Assembly (NCBI GenBank): GCA_051967755.1
Contig: JBQDYD010000001.1
Location: 499,514-563,513 of the forward strand
Direction of reading: 5' to 3'
Source: UBA1672 sp051967755
GTDB taxonomy: Bacteria > Pseudomonadota > Alphaproteobacteria > Micavibrionales > Micavibrionaceae
DNA: 64,000 bases
The notes below the pieces were generated by a model that was not told the origin of the DNA, ran no database searches, and saw only the letters and a list, made by a program, of their open reading frames with translations. The position numbers and the translations under genes were made by a program. Numbering within the stretch: the stretch's first letter is position 1; the number at the start of each line of letters is the position of its first letter. Below are positions 9,127-18,215 of this stretch, piece after piece.

Positions 9127-9212
9127 TAATGTTCCCTTTTTGTTTCTTTTTGGTCTTTCACCGCGTATGCTGGTAACAGAATCGCATATATTATATTTAA
9201 AGGCTATCAAAG

Positions 9213-10460
9213 ATGGAATTTGCCGCAAGTTATTATCCTTATCTCGCTGTTGCTGCTTTACTTGGTTTTATTATCGGGGCTGCAATTGCTTATGCGTCCC
9301 AGATGAGACGTGTTGTTAATCTGGAGCGCAGTAATGCCGAGTTTCAGGCACAGGCCGAAGCCTCAAAAGACGCGCTGGATCGCGCGTCAGAGGCACTGGA
9401 TTACAGATTTAAAGCAACGGCGCAAGAGGCACTGCAAAAGAGTAACGAGCAATTTTTGCAGTTGGCTCAGGAAAAGCTTAAAGGCGCGCAAGCAGATGGT
9501 GCTCATGATCTGGAGAAACGCCAAAAGGCCATTGATGAATTGGTGAAGCCTGTGCGTGAGAATTTGCAGGCGCTCTCTTCTGCGCTTGAGCAAGTGAAAG
9601 GTACAGATCAGGAGCTACGTAAGGATGTGCAAAACCTCAATCGTGAAACGGCGCGCCTTGTTGGTGCTTTGCGTGATCCGTCTGCGCAAGGGCTTTGGGG
9701 GGAATATATCCTTGAGGGGGTTTTGGAAAAATCTGGTTTGATTAAAGGTGTTCACTATGAAACTCAAATTAGTATCCAATCTGAAAGCGGTCGACAGCGC
9801 CCTGATGCGATTATTAAAATGCAAGATGGGTTTAACATTATTGTTGATTCCAAGGCCCCACTAAATGAATTTGTGAACAAGCTCTCTGAAAATCTCACTG
9901 AGCAAGAGCATAACTCTATTATGCAGAATTTAGCGGCGCAGGTGCGCAATCACGTCAAAAGTCTTGGTTCTAAGAATTATTGGGAAAATGTTGAAAGCCC
10001 TGATTTCACAGTGCTGTTTCTTCCCTCAGAGCATATTTACTCCATGGCATTGCGCGCTGATCCGTCTTTGGTGGAATTTGCCGCCCGCCAGAATATCATT
10101 ATTGCTTCTCCAACGCTTCTTATGTCATTGCTTCGCGTGGTTGGCGTAAGTTGGAGGCAGGTGGAGCTTGTTGAAAATGCGCAGGACATAGCAGAGCTAG
10201 GTTATGACTTATATAAACGCTTTTTGAAATTTACAGATCATTTTGAAAAAGTAGGTGATGGTCTTCAAAAGGCGATGAAGAGTTATGATTCTGCGATTGG
10301 TTCAATGGAGCGGCAAGTCCTGCCGGCTGCACGTAAGTTTAAGGATTTGCAGGGCGCGAAAGTCGGGATAGAGGATGTGAAGGATTTTGATGCGATTGAA
10401 GCTTTGCCACGCCAGCTAAACCTTACGGCTGAGGATGAGAAAGAGAAGAAGCGCGCATAG
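9213..10460 (+). CDS. rmuC: DNA recombination protein RmuC
   Basis: A 415-aa RmuC family protein: an N-terminal membrane helix (about 8-28), a long coiled coil (about 30-150), then the conserved nuclease-like domain with LRDPSAQGLWGE, the DAIIKMQDG..IIVDSKAPL block (PD-(D/E)XK-type fold with D..D-S-K) and FLPSEHIYS. RmuC restrains inversion at short inverted repeats. The C-terminal tail is charged. It is followed by def after 47 bases. Confidence 0.93.
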   Translation: MEFAASYYPYLAVAALLGFIIGAAIAYASQMRRVVNLERSNAEFQAQAEASKDALDRASEALDYRFKATAQEALQKSNEQFLQLAQEKLKGAQADGAHDLEKRQKAIDELVKPVRENLQALSSALEQVKGTDQELRKDVQNLNRETARLVGALRDPSAQGLWGEYILEGVLEKSGLIKGVHYETQISIQSESGRQRPDAIIKMQDGFNIIVDSKAPLNEFVNKLSENLTEQEHNSIMQNLAAQVRNHVKSLGSKNYWENVESPDFTVLFLPSEHIYSMALRADPSLVEFAARQNIIIASPTLLMSLLRVVGVSWRQVELVENAQDIAELGYDLYKRFLKFTDHFEKVGDGLQKAMKSYDSAIGSMERQVLPAARKFKDLQGAKVGIEDVKDFDAIEALPRQLNLTAEDEKEKKRA

Positions 10461-10507
10461 CTCTAACAACTTGATATTCACGAAGAAATCGATTAACACT
10501 GTGCCTT

Positions 10508-11056
10508 ATGACAGATTATTCAATTATTACAGTCCCTGATCCCGTCCTTAAAGAGGTAGCGCACCCTGTCGATAAGGTTGATGATGCCGTGCGCAAGCAA
10601 ATGGATGGGATGTTACAGACGATGTATGACGCGCCCGGAATTGGGCTTGCGGCAAATCAGGTTGGTTTGTTAAACCGTGTTTTGGTGATGGATCTTAGCC
10701 ATCGCGGAGAGCGCGGTTATGAGGACGATGAAGAGGAAAGCCAGACGCCTGAACCGATTTTTATGGCGAACCCTGAAATCATTTATGAATCAGAGGAAAT
10801 GAGCGTTATGGAAGAGGGGTGTTTATCTATTCCGCGTCAACAGGCAGATGTAGAGCGTCCTGCTTTGGTTCGTGTTAAGTATCTTGATTATAACGGTAAG
10901 GAAGCCGAGCTGGAGGCGAGTGGTCTGTTGTCCCACTGTGTGCAGCATGAAATCGATCATCTTAACGGTGTTCTTTTTATTGATTATCTATCATCGCTTA
11001 AACGCAACATGATATTGAAAAAGGTACAAAAGCTTAAGAAGCAAAACCTTTTATAG
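10508..11056 (+). CDS. def: Peptide deformylase
   Basis: A 182-aa enzyme that removes the formyl group from N-terminal formyl-Met. All three motifs are present: GIGLAANQVG, EEGCLSIP (Cys metal ligand) and QHEIDHLNGVLFID (two His ligands and the catalytic Glu). An acidic insert (EDDEEESQTPE) lies between motifs 1 and 2, as in several alphaproteobacterial deformylases. It is upstream of fmt, a classic pairing with 23 bases between the genes. Confidence 0.97.
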   Translation: MTDYSIITVPDPVLKEVAHPVDKVDDAVRKQMDGMLQTMYDAPGIGLAANQVGLLNRVLVMDLSHRGERGYEDDEEESQTPEPIFMANPEIIYESEEMSVMEEGCLSIPRQQADVERPALVRVKYLDYNGKEAELEASGLLSHCVQHEIDHLNGVLFIDYLSSLKRNMILKKVQKLKKQNLL

Positions 11057-11079
11057 TTCATAAATAAAGGGAGGTATAT

Positions 11080-12006
11080 ATGTCTCAGCACTCTCTCAAA
11101 GTCATATTTATGGGAACGCCCGATTTCGCCGCAGTCGCGTTGCAGGCATTGATTGATAGTGACCATGAGGTTATTTGTGCGTATTCGCAGCCTCCTCGTC
11201 CGAAGGGGCGCGGGCATAAAGTGCAAAAATCCCCCGTGCATGAATTGGCTGAAAGCCACAATATCCCTGTTTTTACGCCCGCAACATTAAAAGACAAAGA
11301 TGCGCAGGAGGAATTTGCTGCGCACAATGCGGATGTTGCGATTGTTGCGGCCTATGGGTTATTGCTTCCTATGGCGGTATTAGAGGCACCAAAATACGGC
11401 TGTTTGAATATTCATGCTTCTTTGTTACCGCATTGGCGCGGTGCATCGCCGATACAGCACGCGATCTGGAAAGGTGATGATGCGTCAGGTGTGACGATCA
11501 TGCAGATGGATAAGGGGCTTGATACAGGCGATATGATCTTAAAAGATCAAATCGATATCACCCCGCAGACCACAGCCGCGTCATTGCATGACGATTTGGC
11601 ACAGATGGGCGGCAAGCTTGCTTTGCAAGTACTGGCTGAGCTTACCGAGCGCGGACAAGTTGATGCGGAAAAACAAGATAACGCGTTAAGCTCTTACGCG
11701 CCTCTTCTTAAGAAATCTGATGGTCAGATTAATTGGCAAGACAAGGCCTCTGATATAGATCAGCAGATAAGAGCGTTAAACCCGTGGCCCGGTGTGTGGG
11801 GTGAAATACAGGGTAAACGGTTTAAAATTCTGCAAGCGGACCTTGTTGGTGACCACGCCCAAGGAGAGGTCGGATCAGTTTTAAATAAAAACGGTGATAT
11901 TGTGTGTGGGTCTGCTACTGCGCTTCGTATTATCAAGCTGCAGCCTGAGGGTAAGAAAGCAATGGATTTTAATGCGGCACTTAATGGCGGCTATATTGCC
12001 CTGTAA
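11080..12006 (+). CDS. fmt: Methionyl-tRNA formyltransferase
   Basis: A 308-aa enzyme that formylates initiator Met-tRNA using 10-formyl-tetrahydrofolate. The N-terminal domain has VIFMGTPDFA, then NIHASLLPHWRGASPIQ and GVTIMQMDKGLDTGDM, which hold the catalytic Asn-His-Asp. The C-terminal OB-like tRNA-binding domain (from about 205) has ALNPWPGVW. A good Shine-Dalgarno (GGGAGG) precedes the ATG. It lies in a def-fmt-truA cluster. Confidence 0.97.
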   Translation: MSQHSLKVIFMGTPDFAAVALQALIDSDHEVICAYSQPPRPKGRGHKVQKSPVHELAESHNIPVFTPATLKDKDAQEEFAAHNADVAIVAAYGLLLPMAVLEAPKYGCLNIHASLLPHWRGASPIQHAIWKGDDASGVTIMQMDKGLDTGDMILKDQIDITPQTTAASLHDDLAQMGGKLALQVLAELTERGQVDAEKQDNALSSYAPLLKKSDGQINWQDKASDIDQQIRALNPWPGVWGEIQGKRFKILQADLVGDHAQGEVGSVLNKNGDIVCGSATALRIIKLQPEGKKAMDFNAALNGGYIAL

Positions 12007-12033
12007 TGTCGCATTCGATATGGGTGATCACAT

Positions 12034-12801
12034 ATGACAACACGATATAAATTAACGATCGAATATCGCGGAACCGATTATCACGGTTGGCAAAGGCAGA
12101 TTGATGTGCCTTCAATCCAGCAAGCGTTAGAAGAAGCAATTCATGGCTTTAGCGGGCAGGAGGTGCAAGTAATCGTGGCCGGCCGCACAGATGCAGGTGT
12201 GCATGCTCGTGGTCAGGTCGTTCATGTTGATCTAAGCCCTTTTTCAAAGCCGATGGATGGCTATTCAATCTTAAAAGCGATTAACGCGCATCTCAGGCCG
12301 CAGCCGATTAGCGTGATTGGGGTTGATGTTGTGGATTCGGAATTTCATGCCCGCTTCTCTGCCGTCAACAAACTGTATCAATATCGCATCGTCAGTCGCC
12401 CTTCTTTTTTAACGATGGATAAGGGGCTTGTTTGGCTTATTAATAAATCATTGGACGTTGATGCCATGAGGGAGGGAGCGCAGTATCTTCTTGGTCATCA
12501 TGATTTTAGTACATTTCGAGATTCTGAATGTCAGGCAAAATCCCCTATAAAGACGTTGGATCGTTTGGATTTGACTGTCCGCGAATATGATCTATGCGGA
12601 GGGGTGGAAATATTGGTTGAAACTGAGGGGCAATCATTTTTGCATCATCAGGTCAGGAATATGGTTGGGACTTTGTCTTTGGTTGGGCTGGGTAAGTGGA
12701 AACCTGAAGATGTGAAAACCGCGCTGGAGCAAAAAGACCGCACCAAGGGTGGCCCCACGGCCCCTGCAGATGGCCTGTATTTAATGCGGGTGGATTATTA
12801 A
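12034..12801 (+). CDS. truA: tRNA pseudouridine(38-40) synthase TruA
   Basis: A 255-aa pseudouridine synthase acting on positions 38-40 of the tRNA anticodon stem. The active-site segment VAGRTDAGVHARGQV with the catalytic Asp is at about residue 48-62, and FHARFSAVNKLYQYRI and FLHHQVRNMVGTL follow as in the family. The length is typical. Its stop codon TAA overlaps the ATG of the next gene (TAATG). Confidence 0.97.
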   Translation: MTTRYKLTIEYRGTDYHGWQRQIDVPSIQQALEEAIHGFSGQEVQVIVAGRTDAGVHARGQVVHVDLSPFSKPMDGYSILKAINAHLRPQPISVIGVDVVDSEFHARFSAVNKLYQYRIVSRPSFLTMDKGLVWLINKSLDVDAMREGAQYLLGHHDFSTFRDSECQAKSPIKTLDRLDLTVREYDLCGGVEILVETEGQSFLHHQVRNMVGTLSLVGLGKWKPEDVKTALEQKDRTKGGPTAPADGLYLMRVDY

Positions 12802-13121
12802 TGGAAACGTTGCTGACATATCGAATCTATGTTTATGTGCCTGCCGATATTGTCGATTCTTTTATTAAAGCGGTGAGCCCGCATATTCCGTCATTTTTGG
12901 GTCAGTATGATCATGTCTGCTGGTGGAGTGAAGCAGGAACGGAGCAATATAGGCACATTAAATCGGATCAGATAGAGCAAAAACCATCTTGCCGCGTAGA
13001 AATGTCATTACCACACGATGACAATATTTTGCATAATTTTATCAATAAGATAGTTATTCCTAACCACCCATGGAAAGAGCCTGTCATCACCATTAGTGAA
13101 CAAAAAATTGTAAAACACTGA
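12801..13121 (+). CDS. Small YqfO/P-II-fold-like protein (106 aa)
   Basis: The start overlaps the truA stop by one base, so translation is coupled. The sequence begins TYRIYVYVPADIVDSFIKAV and contains HPWKEPVITI near the end, which resembles the P-II/CutA-like ferredoxin-fold domain found in NIF3/YqfO proteins and in stand-alone relatives. The match is by eye and weak. No catalytic residue is evident. Function unknown. Confidence 0.6.
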   Translation: METLLTYRIYVYVPADIVDSFIKAVSPHIPSFLGQYDHVCWWSEAGTEQYRHIKSDQIEQKPSCRVEMSLPHDDNILHNFINKIVIPNHPWKEPVITISEQKIVKH

Positions 13122-13167
13122 AAATAATGGCAATATGTGCCCCATAAAATATAAATGGTAGGGTAAA

Positions 13168-13866
13168 ATGAAGACGAATGTTTTCTTATTGGCGGTGATA
13201 GCCTCTTTTGGGCTTGCGTCCTTCACACATGCAAGTGCAGATCATCATGAAGGTGCGGTGGGTTTGCAAAAAGAGATCATGAGTATTAATCGACTCAAGC
13301 CGCTACAAAATCCAAGAAACGAAAGAACCGCTAATATTTTAGATCGGCACGTTTTGGATAGCGGGAGTAAAGTGATCGGCGAGGTCACCGATTTGGTCAT
13401 TGATGCTAAAGGCGCGGTGCGCTCTGTTTTGGTTGATTTTGATCGTCTGCGCCTTGCAAGTCCTGTGTTTTTAAATTCTGAAACACTAAATATTGAATCT
13501 GTAAGTTCCGGTTACAGGCTTTCGCTCGATGAGGATGAGGTTGAGGAGATTTACCCGTCTCTTTTATCTGCCGTAGAGGCCGCGTCAGGGGATCAGGCGA
13601 AGCAGTTTAGCGTCATAAACTTAATCGGTAGTGAGGTTATAACGTCTGACGGATATAAAATAGGACACTTAGATGACATCCTGTTTGACCGCGATGGAAA
13701 ATATGTCAGAAGTACTTATATCGTCATTAATTATAAGACCGTTCATGACAAGGGGTTGGCTGTTCCGCTATCTGTTTTGAATTTTGAGAAAATGGATGGG
13801 CGCACTAAAATCCGCATAGATCAAAAATATGCAGACCTTATCATTAGGCACGCCGAGGAAGGCTAG
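13168..13866 (+). CDS. Exported PRC-barrel domain protein
   Basis: A 232-aa protein with a signal peptide (MKTNVFLLAVIASFGLASFTHASA, cleavage near residue 24). Two PRC-barrel-like halves follow: DSGSKVIGEVTDLVIDAKGAVRSV (about 67-90) and SDGYKIGHLDDILFDRDGKYV (about 165-190). PRC-barrels occur in RimM and in photosynthetic reaction centre H subunit; exported two-barrel versions are common in alphaproteobacteria and their role is not well defined. It is convergent with dapE, the two stops overlapping by 4 bases. Confidence 0.75.
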   Translation: MKTNVFLLAVIASFGLASFTHASADHHEGAVGLQKEIMSINRLKPLQNPRNERTANILDRHVLDSGSKVIGEVTDLVIDAKGAVRSVLVDFDRLRLASPVFLNSETLNIESVSSGYRLSLDEDEVEEIYPSLLSAVEAASGDQAKQFSVINLIGSEVITSDGYKIGHLDDILFDRDGKYVRSTYIVINYKTVHDKGLAVPLSVLNFEKMDGRTKIRIDQKYADLIIRHAEEG

Positions 13867-14999
13867 CTGAAATATCGCTCTAAAATGCGTGTGAAGATTT
13901 TGGTTAAATCCTCTAAATCACTCACGCGGGCATTTTCATTAATTTGATGGATCGTTGCATTTATGCCGCCAAACTCAACAACCGGGCAATAATTTGTAAT
14001 AAAGCGCGCATCGGATGTGCCACCGCTTGTTGTGTATTCTGCCGTTTTCCCTGTGATATCATTCACCGCATTTTTAACAATGCCTGACCATTCGCCGGGC
14101 TGGGTTAAGAAGCTCTCCCCACCGATTGTGATATCAAGCGTATAGTCTTCGCTGACCGCGCTGATTATTTCGTGCAACTTCTTTGAGAGGCTATCGCCAT
14201 TCCATGCATCGTTATATCTGATGTTGAAATGCGCTTCGCCATTTGCCGGTATGACATTATCTGCCGTATTACCGACATCGATGGTGGTAACCTCCAAATT
14301 GGTCGGTTGGAAATATGCAGAGCCTTTATCGAATGTATGTTCACACAGGCGATCAAGCATTTTAATCAGGCGTGGCATCGGGTTATCGGCCAGATGCTGA
14401 TAGGCGACATGGCCCTGTTTCCCTGATACTTTCAGGGTTCCTGTTAACGATCCGCGGCGTCCTACTTTTATTTCTTGCCCTAAATGGTCAGGGTTTGTCG
14501 GTTCACCGACGAGCGCGACATCAGGGACATGGCCGTTTTCCTGCATCCATTCCAAAACCTTAATCGTTCCGTTAATCGCAGGCCCTTCTTCGTCGCCTGT
14601 AATAAGAAGACTGATAGACCCGTTTGGTGTTTTCGTGTCCAAGAATTTCGATACGGCGGCGGTAAATGCGGCCACAGAACCCTTCATATCACTCGCGCCG
14701 CGCCCGTATAGGATTCCATCTTCAATGTGGGGATTAAACGGGCCATATGTCCATGCGTCTTCGGGGCCTGGCGGCACAACATCAGTATGGCCGGCATAGC
14801 AAATATGCGGTGACCCTTCGCCGTATCTGGCAAAGAGGTTTAAAATGCGATCTTTTCCCTCACCAAATTCCAGCATGTGGCAGGTAAAGCCGAGTTTTTC
14901 AAGCTGTTCGGAGAGGTATGGTAATGCGCCTTCGTCCTTTGGTGTAACGGAAGGGCAGGAAATTAGTTTTTGTGTAAGTTCAATAACATCATAAGGCAT
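13863..14999 (-). CDS. dapE: Succinyl-diaminopimelate desuccinylase
   Basis: An M20-family dinuclear zinc hydrolase of the lysine/diaminopimelate pathway. The metal and catalytic blocks are CYAGHTDVVPPG, GRGASDMKGSVAAF, TGDEEGPAINGT, LVGEPTNPDHLG and the C-terminal TSGGTSDARF. I placed the start at the internal Met (14999, MPYDVIELTQKLISCPSVTP), where DapE proteins usually begin. An upstream ATG at 15038 overlaps the preceding gene by 23 bases and could be used through translational coupling. It is in the same pathway as dapD at 16295. Confidence 0.94.
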   Translation of the reverse strand: MPYDVIELTQKLISCPSVTPKDEGALPYLSEQLEKLGFTCHMLEFGEGKDRILNLFARYGEGSPHICYAGHTDVVPPGPEDAWTYGPFNPHIEDGILYGRGASDMKGSVAAFTAAVSKFLDTKTPNGSISLLITGDEEGPAINGTIKVLEWMQENGHVPDVALVGEPTNPDHLGQEIKVGRRGSLTGTLKVSGKQGHVAYQHLADNPMPRLIKMLDRLCEHTFDKGSAYFQPTNLEVTTIDVGNTADNVIPANGEAHFNIRYNDAWNGDSLSKKLHEIISAVSEDYTLDITIGGESFLTQPGEWSGIVKNAVNDITGKTAEYTTSGGTSDARFITNYCPVVEFGGINATIHQINENARVSDLEDLTKIFTRILERYFS

Positions 15000-15015
15000 G
15001 GCTGGGATAATATGA

Positions 15016-16194
15016 TTAAACTTCCGGCCTGTCATCATATATTGGCGGTTTTGGGTAATTTTTTGATGCGACGGCTACTTCATATTGTTCTACCATTTGG
15101 TCAACAACGTTCTGAAGTTCTGGATTGTTTTCAGCTTCTGCCTGAAAACTGCGGAGCATACGCATAAGCATCCAGGAATCCTCTTCCAGATATTCGGCGT
15201 GCATCGTTGCCTTATCTAATGGTCTGCGTATATCTATCTTGGCAGTTTCGGGGTTTACTTCAGAATCCGGATTAAGCGCCAGTTTCGCGGGGTGATACAG
15301 GGTCAGCCCCTCAAGGCAGCGGTCAGCAACATCAAGTTTAGCATTCATGAGCTCAAAATAATCTGCCATTTGCGGATATTTATCTGCCATGTTTTCCAGA
15401 ATTTGTCGCTGTTTGAACAGGCGATGTGTTTCATCAATGTGTAGCAGGTCTTGCTCTATTGTGAAGTATTTTTCCGCTAAGCCGTATCGGCTTGTTAAGC
15501 TATCGAGTTTGTCTGTGGCTTTTGTTGCGGCGGCCGCCCAATAGATTTCTACGGCGTCCATATATTTATTGCGATCACCATCATAGGTTTTTTCTTTTAC
15601 TGGGTTACCGTCGGCGTCGCGCGTTTTTCTGCCAAAGGTCAGAAGTTTCATGGTGTTTACGTCAACTTCCAATTCTTGGTGCATGATTTTTCTGTCACGA
15701 TCGGAAAGTGATTCTTCGGCCGCGATTCTTTGTTCGATATATGCCTTGTAATGTTCAGGGGAGGAGTCATAGAAATCCTCATCAACATCATGCAGGGTGG
15801 TGGCAACAAACAGGCGCTCCGCCGATTGCATTTCATAAGGAAGCTTAAATTCTTTCCCATCTATCATTTGGTGGGTAATTCTTCTGGGGATGACTTCGAG
15901 TTCCGGGTTTTCTACGCTGGCTTTGATTAGGCTGCGCTGAAGAAGGAGTTGATTGACTTCATGCAGGATGTCTTCGGTAATCCCGTCTTTGCGCTTGGAT
16001 CCTTCTGTTTTGAACTGCATCAGGTAATCAAGCGCAAATTTAGCCATGAGCCACTGTTCAGAGCCATCTTCGTACGGGTCCTCATAGAACGCTAATAAGC
16101 GATCCATTTTATCGCGCGCTTCGGCTATGGAATCATCGGAAAGTTCTTCCTTTGATTTGTCCATATAATCGTTAAAGTTGTCGAGACGTCCCAT
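15016..16194 (-). CDS. Hypothetical helical protein between dapD and dapE
   Basis: About 392 residues, soluble, strongly charged and predicted mostly helical by composition (many E/K/L/M heptad-like runs). It has no signal peptide and no motif that I recognise. The start is placed at MGRLDNFNDY (16194); a GTG 12 bases further upstream is also possible. The gene lies between dapD and dapE on the same strand and overlaps the possible upstream start of dapE, so it is probably co-transcribed with the pathway genes. No function is proposed. Confidence 0.7.
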   Translation of the reverse strand: MGRLDNFNDYMDKSKEELSDDSIAEARDKMDRLLAFYEDPYEDGSEQWLMAKFALDYLMQFKTEGSKRKDGITEDILHEVNQLLLQRSLIKASVENPELEVIPRRITHQMIDGKEFKLPYEMQSAERLFVATTLHDVDEDFYDSSPEHYKAYIEQRIAAEESLSDRDRKIMHQELEVDVNTMKLLTFGRKTRDADGNPVKEKTYDGDRNKYMDAVEIYWAAAATKATDKLDSLTSRYGLAEKYFTIEQDLLHIDETHRLFKQRQILENMADKYPQMADYFELMNAKLDVADRCLEGLTLYHPAKLALNPDSEVNPETAKIDIRRPLDKATMHAEYLEEDSWMLMRMLRSFQAEAENNPELQNVVDQMVEQYEVAVASKNYPKPPIYDDRPEV

Positions 16195-16294
16195 TTGCAC
16201 AAGCACCTTTTAATTGTGACAAGACGAATATCACAAAGCTTTGCAAAAAGCAAAATATGAAAACCTTATAAGGGTCTTCTAATATAGGCTCAGC

Positions 16295-17164
16295 CTAGTC
16301 TCGAAGCAAATCGTTGATGCCTGTTTTGCTGCGTGTGCGCTCATCAACACGTTTTACGATAACTGCGCAAGCCAGGCTTGGTGCAGGTGATCCGTTCGCC
16401 ATTGTTTTTTCTGATGGCAGTGTACCCGGAATAACAACGGAATAGGAAGGAACGCGGCCCATGTAAATTTCGCCTGTTTCGCGGTCAATAATTTTTGTTG
16501 ATGCGCCGATGAAGACGCCCATGGATAGAACGGAGCCTTCCTCAACGATAACACCTTCTGCAACCTCTGATCGGGCACCAATGAAGACGTTATCTTCAAT
16601 GATAACAGGTTCAGCCTGCAGGGGCTCAAGAACGCCACCAATACCAACACCGCCTGAAATGTGACAGTTTTTACCGATTTGCGCGCATGATCCCACGGTT
16701 GACCATGTGTCGATCATGGTTCCTTCACCGACATATGCGCCGACATTTAGAAAGCAAGGCATTAAAACTGCGCCCGGTGCAACATAGGCAGAGTGACGTA
16801 CAATTGAATCCGGAACGGCGCGAAAGCCTGCATTTTGGAATTCTTGCTCACCCCATCCGACAAATTTGCTTTCAACTTTGTCAAACCAGTTTGCCATACC
16901 CGGGCCACCTGAAATAATGTGATTAGGGTTTAAACGGAAAGATAATAATACAGCCTTTTTAAGCCACTGATTCACGACCCATCCATTTTCTGATGGTGCG
17001 GCAACACGGGCTTCACCGCTATCGAGTAAATTCAATGCGCTTTCGACTGCATCTCGATATTCCCCTTGCGTGCTCGTATCAATTGAATCTCGGTTGTCCC
17101 AAGCTGTGTTGATCGTAGTTTCAAGGTCGACAGTGCTGTGTGCTTGTGCGCTTGTATTTCCCAT
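16295..17164 (-). CDS. dapD: Tetrahydrodipicolinate N-succinyltransferase
   Basis: A 289-aa left-handed beta-helix acyltransferase that succinylates tetrahydrodipicolinate, the step before DapC/DapE. The hexapeptide-repeat core runs from about residue 110 to 225 (VRHSAYVAPGAVLMPCFLNVGAYVG, VGIGGVLEPL, VFIGARSEVAEG). The N-terminal helical domain carries the substrate site and the C-terminus ends as usual after the helix. Upstream on the other strand is a FemAB-like gene, 49 bases from the start. Confidence 0.95.
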   Translation of the reverse strand: MGNTSAQAHSTVDLETTINTAWDNRDSIDTSTQGEYRDAVESALNLLDSGEARVAAPSENGWVVNQWLKKAVLLSFRLNPNHIISGGPGMANWFDKVESKFVGWGEQEFQNAGFRAVPDSIVRHSAYVAPGAVLMPCFLNVGAYVGEGTMIDTWSTVGSCAQIGKNCHISGGVGIGGVLEPLQAEPVIIEDNVFIGARSEVAEGVIVEEGSVLSMGVFIGASTKIIDRETGEIYMGRVPSYSVVIPGTLPSEKTMANGSPAPSLACAVIVKRVDERTRSKTGINDLLRD

Positions 17165-17213
17165 AGTTTCCGTATCTTTCCATTAAATAATTAATTAACG
17201 CGTTGAATTCAGC

Positions 17214-18215
17214 ATGAAAACCATTCAAGATCAAGTTGATATGACGCAAAAAGCACTAAAAAATCTTTCAAAATGCACGATTGAGTGGAATTTTCAGGAT
17301 TTGAAGTATTGGAGCCAATGCTTTGACCGCGTCAATCGTTCTAATTTATTGCAGTGCCATAGTTATGGTGTGGCAATGGCGCGTCAAAACCATCAACGTA
17401 TAAATAAGGGGCTTATCTACCGAAACGGGGAGCCGGCAGGCCTTGTTCAAATGTTGGAGGCAGGCATTTTGAAAAATTCCATCCATGCGATTGTGCTTGA
17501 TCGTGGGCCTTTGTGGTTTGACGGGTATGGTGGCCTTGAGGATATGAAGGCCTTTTTGGACGCATTTTCAATGCAGTTTCCGCGCCGTTTCGGCAGGAAA
17601 ATCAGAATTATTCCTGAGATTAAAAATAATAATCGATCGAAAATTTTGATGGAGAAATGCGGTTTTCGCCCCGCGTCTGAGCATGGCTATCAGACGATAT
17701 GGCTGGATTTACGAAAAGAACAAGAGGTCTTGCGCAAAGAGCTTAAGAAGAGTTGGCGAAATTGCTTGTCACAAGCTGAGCGTAAAGGTCTTGAAATAAC
17801 ATGGAGTGATGAGGGAGAGAATTTTTCATGGCTTATGAAGCATTACAGCATCGATAAGCATGCAAAAGCCTATGATGGGCCGTCGGTTAAAACCATGATA
17901 GGGCTTGCCGGGGAATTCTCTCGTGGGAAAAACATGTCGATTGGGACTGCAATGTTGGACAGTCAGCCGATAGCCGCTATATTGATTTTTGTACATGGAA
18001 AAAGTGCGACCTATCAAATCGGCTATTCGTCTGAAGAGGGGCGCAAAAGTAAAGCTCATTATTTGCTGTTATGGTCAGTGCTAAGGCAGCTTAAAGAAAG
18101 GAATGTCGATGACTTCGACCTCGGCGGAATTAATGAACAAGACGCAAAAGGTGTCCGTGACTTCAAATTGGGGATGGGCGGGCAAGTCGTTAAAACGCTT
18201 GGCTTGTATAACTAG
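17214..18215 (+). CDS. FemAB/GNAT-like acyltransferase
   Basis: A 333-aa protein with two GNAT-fold halves like FemX/FemAB and related peptidoglycan or lipid-linked aminoacyl transferases. Visible features are an NHQRINKGLIYRNGEPAGLVQ strand pair in the first half and, in the second half, SWRNCLSQAERKGLEI, PIAAILIFVHGKSATYQIGYS and the end block DFDLGGINEQDAKGVRDFKLGMGG, which is characteristic of the family. The ATG at 17214 is divergent from dapD. The substrate is unknown. Its 3' end overlaps the start region of the DUF3108 gene. Confidence 0.75.
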   Translation: MKTIQDQVDMTQKALKNLSKCTIEWNFQDLKYWSQCFDRVNRSNLLQCHSYGVAMARQNHQRINKGLIYRNGEPAGLVQMLEAGILKNSIHAIVLDRGPLWFDGYGGLEDMKAFLDAFSMQFPRRFGRKIRIIPEIKNNNRSKILMEKCGFRPASEHGYQTIWLDLRKEQEVLRKELKKSWRNCLSQAERKGLEITWSDEGENFSWLMKHYSIDKHAKAYDGPSVKTMIGLAGEFSRGKNMSIGTAMLDSQPIAAILIFVHGKSATYQIGYSSEEGRKSKAHYLLLWSVLRQLKERNVDDFDLGGINEQDAKGVRDFKLGMGGQVVKTLGLYN